Part shown: piece by piece, positions 21,001 through 30,677 of the stretch
Layout: every line of letters starts with the position of its first letter
How positions within the stretch are numbered: the first letter of the stretch is position 1
Assembly (NCBI GenBank): GCA_030295235.1
Contig: AP026162.1
Location: 1,116,001-1,180,000, forward strand
Reading direction: 5' to 3'
DNA: 64,000 nt
From: Fistulifera solaris
Taxonomy: Eukaryota > Bacillariophyta > Bacillariophyceae > Naviculales > Stauroneidaceae
Translations under genes and position numbers: made by a program
Notes under the pieces: generated by a model
The model's database searches: none
What the model saw: only the letters and a program-made list of their open reading frames with translations
What the model was told of the DNA's origin: nothing

Positions 21001-21796
21001 CTCCAACACCAAGGCAAAATATTCGCTGGTCCCATCGAAACGGTTCCGTGTAAAACTCTCGAAGAGGCTGAGATCCGAATTGTAGCTGAAGTGTTCCACC
21101 GCCTAACTTCGGCGGCTGACGCAAACAGGCTCCGTCAGTCACTAGTATCAAGCACGCTGGCTGCAAAGCCGCCGCCGCGGGTGCTCCGTTCGACGTGGAA
21201 ATCGCAACGTTTGGTAATCTTCCCATTCCGAAATTCTCTGTCAATCTATTATGAAGGCGATAGCGAGATAAAAGCTGTAATCCTGATGATAGCGCGGCGT
21301 TCAACCCGACTGCTCCACCGCCATCCACTGGGAAGGGAGAATTGCCATCCCATTCTGCAGCCACTAAACGCTTCAGCTCCCTTTGAAAGCTTTCTATGAG
21401 CTCATGCCTTTGTACACCCGATCCGTCTACAACAGAACTCTGTTCAGTCTGCATTGTATTTGTGCTATCAGCTAGAAATCGTGGTCCAAATCCCACAAGC
21501 AGGCGTCCAGCAGCTCCACAGGTACTCGTGTCGGGATACTGCCGACTCGTGGTCAGGAGAAGGAAGGCATCGCCACCATTTAAATTGCCCTTTTGTCCTA
21601 AGTTGACAATCGACTTTTGTAAAGCAGGGTCGGCATCTTGCATTAACAGACGTGTATGTTCGCTGTGTCGCTTTCGAAGTTGACGACTGAGATCTTCGAC
21701 AACCATTTTCGCGACATCTAATCGAGACATTCCCGAATCACCCGCCGCGGGGCGCGTCATTGTAGGAGAAGTATCGATAACAAAGACGAATATCAT
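18073..21796 (-). CDS. INTS6: Integrator complex subunit 6 with proline-rich tail and C-terminal WW domain, one extra base
   Basis: Integrator processes snRNAs and terminates nascent Pol II transcripts. The N-terminus (from ATG 21796) is a VWA domain: MIFVFVIDTSPTMTR with a DxSxT metal site, then ACLILVTDGACLRQPPKLGG. INTS6-specific blocks follow: TEPFRWDQRIFCLGVGG, CEVTGGSHWMV, YFIPEAFFPNKKLDTLPPRM and LLQRDVYVCEWLG. The frame breaks near 20054-20063, where one surplus base separates LKKAELALLKR from QSLIHKQIAAKALVVLDEQW; beyond it FRLPPYYSYSLKRSL is still INTS6-like. With one base fewer the protein is 1240 aa. The C-terminal half is disordered, then rich in proline (PPPRPPPPKPPG), and ends in a WW domain (LPAGWICSWSKSQKRWYFFD to SVWNWPP). 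Animal INTS6 has no WW domain that I know of. Divergent from the tRNA methyltransferase gene. Confidence 0.88.
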
Positions 21797-22186
21797 GTTT
21801 GCACATTTACAAGGACGAAATAAAATCAATGCTTTTTTCTCAATCAGCAATCAAAACATCGCTTCTTTTCGTAGCATCGATTCGTGAATGAATTATTTGA
21901 ATCAAGCGTATGAAAAAGTATTATACACTTTCAACTATACACGTAACTCAATGTGCCTAGTACACTCTAAGTTATACTTCAGAAACGTTGGGGTCTGCCT
22001 TTCATCCGTCAATCTCCCTTGCTGGTCGCAATAAATTTTCTCCCCGTTCATTTTCGAAGTTATTTCTTTTCCGTCTTTCCACTTTCTATCATACTACGTA
22101 ATATCAAACCTTTAACTTATTGGAAATAAACAGCGATACACCATTTCAATCAAATTGTATCATAAAGAGACAACCCCCAAGGTAGC
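21797..22186. other. Divergent promoter region, INTS6 / TRMT61
   Basis: A 390-bp AT-rich spacer between divergent starts. No repeat or additional gene is seen. Confidence 0.5.
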
Positions 22187-23502
22187 ATGGACTTCGCTAG
22201 ACCGCACTCCATCAAAAAATCGATAGTATCGACTTCCAACATTCGGGTCGTCGATGCCGAAGAACCCCATGCGTCCGAAGATCACCAGAAAGCAGTGACT
22301 TCTCGGGAAGAACTGAATCAAATGGTTGTTAGGGCGTCGAATCAAGCAACGAGAGATCTTATACTTGCGTCGTATCCTGTTGAATTGCGTGACGATCGAC
22401 TTGCGGATGCATCGCTCTACACCGAGCGATCGATCCCTCGCAAAGAAATAATTCAAGTGGGAGATCTTGTTGTTATTATGGAGTCCTTTGACCGACTGAC
22501 TTTTGCATACATTGAAGAAAAAGGGATTTATTCAAATAGACACGGACATTTCAGCCATAAAGACTTTATCGGCAAACCCTTTGGTAGCAAAGTGCGATCC
22601 AGAAACAACCAAGGCTACGGATTTTGTTTCCTGCTAAAACCCACACCTGAGCTCTGGGCTAGAAGTCTGACACACCGAACACAAATTGTACATGAGCTTG
22701 ATCAGTCCCAGATAATATTTCAATTGTATTTGCGGCCGAACATGACTGTTGTCGAGAGTGGAACTGGAAGTGGTGCCATGAGTCATGCGATTCTTCGAAC
22801 CATTGCACCTCACGGCAAGCTACACACGTATGAGTTCAACAAGATGAGAGCAGATACTGCCAGAAATGAATTTGAAAGAATGGAGTCAATCATCTGGTCA
22901 CTGTGCATCACCGCGATGTTTGTGCGAAGATCGAAGCCGAAGCCGGTTTTGATTTACCGCCACGTTCCGTCGATGCCGTGTTTTTGGACTTGCCGGAACC
23001 CTGGCATGCTGTTCCTCATGCAGCTAAGGTTCTAAAACCAAATGCACGCATAGCATCGTACAGCCCTTGTGTGGAACAAACACAGAGAACCGTGGAGGCA
23101 ATGAAAAGGCCGGCTTCCATTCCATGAAGACCATGGAATATCGCCTTCAAGAGCACTACGTTGACGAAATCGAATACAAGAGTCCTCCAAAGGCAAAGCG
23201 ACCAAAATTTGAAGCGCACGACAATGAGGCAAGAATCATGTCGGCCAGCGCAGCAGGGATCAGCAAGCGGCAATGGCGAACAAAGTGACGATCTAAGTGA
23301 CGAGGTTGAGACAGGAGACGATGGTGAACTCGCTGGAGACGAAATGGGAGAAGGTAATGAGATCAAAGCGAAAATGGTTGTCGCTCGACCGTTTGCAAGT
23401 ATGCGGGGACACTCCGCATTTCTCACTTTGCAACAGCCGGACTTCACGCCTAACCATAATGCAATCATCGTAAACAATACTAGTTTCGCGATGATAAGCT
23501 GA
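22187..23502 (+). CDS. TRMT61A: tRNA (adenine-58-N1) methyltransferase catalytic subunit, three frame breaks
   Basis: Trm61/TRMT61A forms the m1A58 methyltransferase with Trm6. The N-terminal beta domain has IIQVGDLVVIMESFDRLTFA and HKDFIGKPFGSKVRS. GYGFCFLLKPTPELWARSLT and THRTQIVHELDQSQIIFQL follow, then SAM motif I VVESGTGSGAMSHAI and HTYEFNKMRADTARNEFE. The rest is in three further frames: VHHRDVC with SVDAVFLDLPEPWHAVPHA and VLKPNARIASYSPCVEQTQR, then GFHSMKTMEYRLQEHYVDEI, then the acidic insert and VVARPFASMRGHSAFLT. One base is missing near 22881-22885 and one near 23104-23109. A third shift lies near 23268-23278 (one base extra or two missing). Apart from the breaks the whole family architecture is present, so this looks like a functional gene with sequence errors. 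Confidence 0.88.
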
Positions 23503-23620
23503 ACTTTCTTGTCACGTGGGTACTTTCCCGCAGAAATAAGCCCGAATAAGTATTTGAGCTGGGTGCGATACCGTCAGAGCAAGGTTGTGATTCGTGAATA
23601 CCTGTAAATAATTGCTTCTG

Positions 23621-26069
23621 TTATTTATCTTCTTTTAATAGTTGGTCGGCTAGCATTCTTAGACCAAAAACACCTCTGGGTTCTGTATCCATGTATTCAC
23701 ATTTGGTGACTCTGGGTGGGTTGCCCATTGAGGACAAGAATGATTCCAGATTGTCGATCGAAATTTTTTGCCCGTGACTAACATGCGATACAAAGTTTTT
23801 CAGGTCCTTGTCATTATCCTCCAACACCTGGTTCACGACCACGTTCCGAACCTTGATCGGCATATCAGGGGCTTCAAATGTCAAGTCATTAAGTAAACGG
23901 ATACTCTCACGCGCGGCAAGCTCGCTCGCAATTGTGACGATAAGAAATTCAGTCTGTTCGGCATCGGCAAACAAATCTTCTAGGTCGTACATCTGAAACT
24001 GAAACGACAGCAAAGCCGACTTTGCTGTAGCAGCAGCATTCGCAATCTGTTCTGACCTGGACGAACCGCCGATGAACATTTTCACCAAGCTGTTTGAATT
24101 GACTTTTTCCGCGATGGCCAAAAGACGCTCAATCAATTCTGCAATAAATCCAGGAGTGCTGAGCATACGGAGCGTGTGCCCTGTGGGGGCTGTGTCAAGC
24201 ACGATTCTGTCATAATCACCGTTCTTTACCAGCTTAATGATTTTAGCCAAAGCGACAACCTCATCAGTACCAGCTGGAAGTGTATTGAATACTTCTTGGA
24301 TTTCTCGTAGAGTGTTGCGCAAGCCGGCATCAGCTTCGGAAGCATCATCCACACCCACTAGCTGATCGACCAAACCTTTAAATTCACTGAGAGATGCGGC
24401 AGGATCTATCTCTAAAACAGAAAGACTTCCGTCACCAGGAGGAACCCCTATCAAAGGGCAATCCACGAGGCGGCCTCCTGCCAAATTCATATCGATTGCA
24501 TCACCCAGACTGTGGGCAGGATCCGTGCTGATCAAAGCCACACGGTGCCCCTTCGCGGCCATAGTTACTGCCAACGAAGAAGACGTTGTTGTCTTACCGA
24601 CGCCTCCCTTTCCGCCGCAAATGACCACCTTTGGCGAGTCGCGCTCATTATGAGCTTCCATGAGATGAGAGAAGCCAGGATTCTCAGCGTAGCACTGATT
24701 CCCGAGATATGCCAGAGCCGGGACACCAACAAGTTCGACATCGAAAAAGGGTACCTTTGTCAGACAAATAGGATTTGGACTTCCATTCGCTCTGTACGCG
24801 TTGCTCTCACTAACTTCCTTTATTGTTGCACTCAGCTTGTTAATCCATCTCTCCTGACCAGAACGTCTCCTTTCATAGTATTTCTCAAGAGGGGTTGTAT
24901 CTTCTGTTTCCTGGTAGCCGATGCACTGGTTGACCACAATATCGGTGACACTGACCTGCTGTGAGCCAAGCTCCGACACAAGACGTTTTGACTCTTGCAC
25001 ACCAAGCTTTGATGGGATTGCAACTACGATAAAATTTGTTTTCGACCTGTCTTGTAGTTTTTCTCGCAGAATACCCATTTTGGTCCTAAATTTTTCCAAG
25101 CGGTTAACTGCATCGTCAATTGCTTTTGCCCTCTGCTCAGCTTGGGAATTTCCCAAAAACGCTTGCAGGGTTGAAGTAAGACCAGCCAGTTTCATCCTAA
25201 GGTTGATAAGCTTCCCTAATAATCCATCCAAGAACTTCGGTAGAGCTAATAGACGGAGGGTGTGACCTGTCGGAGCAGTGTCTACTACAATTACGTCAAA
25301 GTCACCCGCCATAGAGTCATTATCCAATACATTCGAGAGAGCCACCAATTCATCGAGACCAGGAGGAGGATTGTTGAGCAAACCACTGAATTCTCGAAGT
25401 CCAAGGCTTTCGAGAATGTCTGGCGAAATGTTCAATGCTTCCGCCAGCTGATCAATATCAAATGCAGCTAGATTTTCCCGGAACTCATCCAGAGCAGCTG
25501 CAGCATCTACCTCACAAGCAAACAACCGTCCACCTGTCAACGGATCTGTCATCTGTAAAGGTTTACCATGGCTCTTTCGTAAATCTTCATCCAAAGCATC
25601 GCCTAAAGAATGTGCAGGATCGGTGGAGACAATGAGGACCTTAAGATCCTTCTGTATATCAGATGCCAAGCTCACCGCGAGCGCAGAAGAGACGGAAGTT
25701 TTCCCTACTCCGCCTTTTTTTAAATAAGGGTGAGTTTTACGTGATGAATGGCGACGCATCGCTCGACAGAACTAATGTGCGTTCCTGTACCATCGTACCT
25801 TTGCCACCCACAAAAATAGTTCTTGTACCGCTCGTCGACGAATCGCTTAGGTCATCCATAAGAGTTTTCAGCGAGTAAAGAGAGGATTGCGTTTTCCTCG
25901 TAAAACATTCCGAACGCGGACGAGCTAACGGGGCAATCGTAGGATTCTCGACTCGTCGAATCCCAGTTTGTGGATAAAATCGTAAAACCCGCAGCGGCTG
26001 GAACGCATCGATGAAGCCGAGAATCAAGCATGCAGCTATCACGTTCACCAAGGCTCTTTTTGATCGCAT
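23621..26069 (-). CDS. Plastid-targeted GET3/ArsA-type ATPase with two ATPase domains, two exons
   Basis: GET3/ArsA ATPases bind tail-anchored membrane proteins or metalloids. Exon 1 (25799-26069) starts MRSKRALVNVIAACLILGFI, a signal peptide, followed by IDAFQPLR. This fits the diatom bipartite plastid presequence, with cleavage before the Phe of an A-F motif. A Ser/Arg-rich transit-like stretch follows, ending TIFVGGKG. Exon 2 (23621-25713) continues GVGKTSVSSALAVSLA, completing P-loop 1. DPAHSLGDALDED and VVDTAPTGHTLRLLALP are the switch and A-loop motifs of domain 1. Domain 2 repeats them at about residue 455: ICGGKGGVGKTTTSSSLAV, STDPAHSLGDAIDMN, LDTAPTGHTLRML. The product is 787 aa. The intron 25714-25798 is GT-AG, in phase 1, and splits the first P-loop. 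The frame is clean. No Cys-rich metal site typical of arsenite pumps is evident, so a protein-targeting role is more likely. Confidence 0.9.
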
Positions 26070-27472
26070 GATGAACTTCTTACATGAAAACAAAAGAATA
26101 GAATACGAATGATGCGTTTTTGTTTTTATATAACGAAAACGCATCGCATGTCGCATGCACCATCAACCGCAAAAAAGTGACCGTTTCCCGATACGACACG
26201 TGGAAGACAGCGGTACACGAAGAAAAATCCATACCGTAAACACAAACACTGGATTATAGTCCTGTTTTAAAAAGGATTACTGGTACGAATAGGCCATATT
26301 TGCTCTCATTGCGATAAAAGAACTTCCGCGGCATTTGCGAATGCGCAACTCGATTTTGAAGTCGTTGATGTTTGCGGATCGTTGATATTCATAGTTTTAC
26401 TGTAGGCGACGGACGTCAGTCATGAAGATGTAAGTTTATGAGCCAAACTACCATTATAGACGCCTTCGGCAAGGGGGAAATCTTGCCTTCGGCATCTAGC
26501 CCTTGCGGGGAGCCTTTTTCGTTCTCGCCTAAATACGCCGTGGATTGATTCATGACTCATGACTGGAGTGCAGTCGGGCGAAATACGGACAACACTCTGG
26601 CCCATACTGAATACGAACGACAACATTTCGCAAGGCCCTTCGACGTAATATACATATACAATGACGTGTATTTCAAACTCTGCTAAGAAACTATCTAATT
26701 GCCAACTGCGACAAATAATGAAGCCCAAGATATCTTGGTGAACGAACGAATTTTGTCGCTCGAACGAATATTGATTCATGACTGAAGTGCAGTCGTGGCG
26801 AAATACGGACAGCACTGGAAGACAACGTTTCGCAAGGCTCTTCCACGTCAAAAATATGATGAAGTGTGATGCAAATGCTGCTAAGGCCTATCTTCATGCT
26901 ACAATGACAATTGGATCTCAAGATATCTCGGTGAACGAACGAATATTAGGCAGCATTGCCGCTCGAACGAATATTGATTCATGACTGAAGTGCAGTCGTG
27001 GCGAAATACGGATCGCAAGGCTCTTCGACGTCAAAAATATGATGAAGTGTAATGCAAATGCTGCTAAGGCCTATCTTATCGCAACAATGACAAATGGAGC
27101 TCAAGATATCACGGTGAACAAGCGAATTTTAAGCAGCTTTGTTGAAGCAGACGGAAATTCTGCATTCTTGTCCAGCAATAAGCGACGCTTTTCTTTATAT
27201 AATACGGCATATATAGACCAGGCGGGGAGGATTTTTTTGTGCTCGCCCTTTCTGCAAGCGGGGGCTCGCTCACTCTAGAGAGGGATAGAGTCATTCGTTC
27301 GTTCTGCTACGTGGATAATCCGGTACCGTACAGTATCGCGATAAACAACCTTTCGCGGCATTCGCGATTGCGTACCATTGATGACTGGCTAACTATAAAT
27401 TCTTTGACTTTGATGATTTTTCGGTTCTAAAGCAAAGATTTCTTCATTATATGGGCTTAGATTGCTAAACAG
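26070..27472. other. 1.4-kb gene-free region dominated by repeats
   Basis: The region lies between the GET3-like gene (start 26069) and the 3' end of MCM5. About 26540-27170 is occupied by the three-unit repeat array listed separately. Outside it I see only AT-rich sequence, plus a short GC-rich patch with CTTCGGCAAGG and CCTTCGGCATC near 26464-26500. Confidence 0.6.
26541..27170. repeat. Three diverged tandem units of about 205-220 bp, each headed by the dispersed hairpin
   Basis: Unit heads (ATTGATTCATGACT) are at about 26544, 26770 and 26973. Each has the hairpin (arms at 26558, 26777 and 26980), then GGCGAAATACGGA, then GCAAGGCTCTTCGACGTCA. Units 2 and 3 share AAAATATGATGAAGTGT, TGCTGCTAAGGCCTATCTT, ACAATGACAA and CTCAAGATATC, ending near GGTGAAC.AGCGAAT. 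Unit 1 is more decayed. The unit has no long ORF and no transposase, and I do not recognise terminal repeats or target-site duplications. Single related copies sit at 6.5 and 52.3-52.5 kb, so this is a dispersed family locally amplified here. Confidence 0.8.
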
Positions 27473-30187
27473 TTATTTGACACGCTTAATAAAGCGTCCC
27501 TGGTTTCGTTCCATCAAATCCCCTCGACTTGTCATAACAGATAAAGCTCGCGTTACTAACACAGCATTGTATCCCTGGCCGGCTGCCTCTTCCACCAGCC
27601 TTTGCTTATTGACTGTACTTCCGATGGTTAGTCGACTTCTCAAAAACGATTCAGTCCGTTCCATCTCAGCTCTATTCGGGGCCGCTACAGACGCAAATGA
27701 GACATCGGATCGTTGCTGATCAGCCTGATTGGCTGCCATGGTGCTGACCTTGAAGATACGCAATGCTTCGTTGACATCTTCTGGTTGAACATCGGAATCC
27801 AGTCGCATCTTAGCCAAACTTTCGGACAGACGAACCAGGGCCTCGAGCTGTCGGACGGTAATGGGAATGGTTGCCTGAGTAGCCTCACCAGCGACCCCAC
27901 TGAGCTGAATGGATTGCTTTCTTACATCATCGCGAATTTTCACGTAGGAACTGGATAGCACCTCTCCCGCTTCTTCTGATAGACGTGGTGAACATTTCGA
28001 CTTGCAATACTGCACGTATTTCTTCATTGCCGCAATTGAAAGTTCACCTTCCCCCGTAGTCGCTACTTTCGTTACATTTTCAGTGATCGCCTCAGGTGAT
28101 TCGGCATTATTACTGAGCATAAGACAAGAAAGATGAGTTGAGACTGCCGCAAGCGCTTACTTCAAACGTATTTGGAGGTCCTACCTGTCGTTACCAATGT
28201 GGTCACTACTGCTGTCACCCACCGCCGCTGCCGCGTAGGAGAATCCAGAATCCATGCTATCTGCTCCGGCACGGAACCGGGCTTCAACGTTCGCCGTACC
28301 AGAGGAATTAATGTGCACACCCATGACGTGCTGACAAATCATACGATCACGTTCTTCTTCGCGGACATCACGAACCAGAAAGATGACATCAAATCGGCTC
28401 AAAATGGTGGTCATCAAATCAATATTCTCCGACGCGCTCTTAAAATCATCATAGCGTCCAAACACAGGATTTGCTGCTGCAAGAACCGACGATCGTGAAT
28501 TGAGAACAGTGGTGATGCCCGCTTTTGCCACACTGATTGTTTGTTGTTCCATGGCCTCGTGAATAGCCACTCTATCAGCGGGTCTCATCTTGTCAAACTC
28601 ATCGATACATACAATACCTCCGTCGGCCAAAACCATCGCACCGCCTTCAAGATAGAATTCACCTTTTGCGTTCCGAACAACTGATGCAGTGAGACCTGCT
28701 GCAGAGGAGCCCTTTCCTGATGTGTAAATGCCGATGGGAGCAACTTTTGAAATGAATTTCAAAAACTGGGACTTGGCCATGGAGGGATCACCAAGCAACA
28801 ACACATTGATATCACCTCTGAGACGGACGCCATCGGGAAGACGCTTTTGGCTCCCGGAGAAAAGCTGGCAAGTAAGAGCTTTCTTGATGTCAACCGTGTA
28901 ACTTCCAGAGATAGTCGGTGCGATCGACCGAGACAAAATGTCGTAGACATCCGTTCGACGCGCCAACATTCGAAAAGCTTCTTCCTCCGAAGGCGTAAAG
29001 GTCACTGCTTGGCCGTGTGCATCATTATCTCGCGTCATACCGACGACTCGCAGATATACGGATTTCGTGACCGAACCACTTTTGTGACTTGCTGCCGATG
29101 TGAACATGGTGGGAATACAAAAGACAGAGACCCGAGTGCCAGGAGGTGCAACATCTACGAGCGATCGTTCTACCACCATGAGAACGGAACGCGGCATCTC
29201 ACCGGTGGGAACGCGTTCAGGAGATTCCTGAAGCTTAAGCGTTTGTTGATCTACAAAATGCGAGTCATCGGGGACGACAGCGTAAGGGAAACGCGGGCAT
29301 TCTCGTTCTTGAGTACTTCCCGGGCATTTCGGAGGCAAGATAACACTGCCGAAGGGTCCATCGGTCGCGAAGACTGTGCGTTCGTGGTCGCATGAAGAAC
29401 ATCGTAACTTCAATCGCACCGCACGGTTTTTAACTGGGGACGTACTGATGACGATGCCTGGGCATTTAATCAACATATTCATGTGCTCACTGTTGATGGA
29501 ACGGAGATTTGTGCTTTTCAAATTGCCTTTCAGCAAAATTTGAATCGAAATACCTGCCAGAGACTCTTCCAAGATATCCGATGGAAGAGGGTTGTCCATG
29601 TTCTCAGGATTGGCAGTGTCTTGTGCCACTTCCATATTCTGTGTAGCGTTTTCCGCAGTAGCTTTACGAACATCATAAAGAATAGTTTTGAGTGCATCCG
29701 CAGCGCCCAACTCCAAGGCAGGAAGCAACAACGCCGGTTGGCTGATCAGAAACCCCAGAAGCGACGCGTCGTACTCGCCAACGTGAGAAATATCAATCTC
29801 AAGCTTTGCTTTATTCGCGTTTTGTGCAGCAGTTGCTACGCTTCTCGCATTCATAACCTCTTCATCGTTGCCGGCACTGTCGTTTACCATCGTACAACGC
29901 CGATGCATTCTCAAGAGCTTTTCGCGATAGAGAAAGCGGTTGCCAAGGCGGTAGTTACCTATTGAACAAATACGGTGAGAATCCTTAGCTTGCGAGAGTT
30001 TGAAATATGAAATATCAAGTAATGACTTACGAAGAAACTCGCGAAAATGACGGCGAACGGCCTTGATATCGACATCACTTTCGTCATTATTACTAACATT
30101 CGGTGGCTGCTCGCCTTGACCAGCATCGTCCGTCCGCGTCTGTAGCTGCTGATGAGAGAAATACAATCGACTCTCGTCAAAATCCAT
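27473..30187 (-). CDS. MCM5: MCM5 replicative helicase subunit, three exons
   Basis: Subunit of the MCM2-7 hexamer at replication origins. Exon 1 (30031-30187) starts MDFDESRLYFSHQQLQ. Exon 2 (28185-29958) holds the N-terminal domain, a zinc finger (CSSCDHERTVFATDG, then a Cys pair in PPKCPGSTQERECPRFPY), SIAPTISGSYTVDIKKAL, Walker A GDPSMAKSQFLKF, TSGKGSSAAGLTASV, Walker B GGIVCIDEFDKMRP and the arginine finger LSRFDVIF. Exon 3 (27473-28112) holds the lid and a C-terminal winged helix. The product is 856 aa with a clean frame. Both introns (28113-28184 and 29959-30030) are 72 bp. The first in transcript order, 29959-30030, has no stop in frame; I treat it as an intron because removing it gives FREFLRNYRLGNRFLYREKL, which fits MCM5. 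The Walker A variant GDPSMAKSQ replaces the usual GDPGTAKSQ. Confidence 0.95.
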
Positions 30188-30677
30188 CTGTGAATGTTGA
30201 AGGGGATACTTTCTATTGCTTCGAATGTAATAATATAGTACTTGCAATGTTTTTTTGTTGCGATTTTCGTCTGCGATTGCGATCGAGCATTGGAAAAAAA
30301 GCGCGCGTTTGTGTGCGTCTATGCGGAAGCTCTATGTAAAAAACGTCCTATCTTATCCGTTCAAATAATTGGTTAAATATCAAATAAGATTCAAAACGTT
30401 GTTTAATTATTTTCTCCCCCAGACTACACTTACTGTCATAGTCTTAACGCGTGGTGGTAGTTTTTTTTAAGAAGCTTGTGGGTGAGAAATCGACTAACCT
30501 TCTACTTCAATAAAGAGGAAATCTATCTAAGCCAATATGAACGAGAACCTGTTGTTACTTTATCCATAGCGCGAATCACAACATAATGAACAGTTGTTGC
30601 GAATAAGTTTTAAAATTCCCTCGAGCTATAAGGACACAGCGGCTCAGCTCGTGCAACCTTTTTCAATCCATTACTCA
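30188..30677. other. Intergenic region
   Basis: This is the MCM5 upstream region and the 3' flank of the TrmH-type gene, AT-rich, with several T runs. No gene or repeat is recognised. Confidence 0.45.

Noticed and set aside
20950-21683. Plus-strand frames antisense to INTS6
   Set aside because: They lie opposite a strongly conserved coding region and show no family features.
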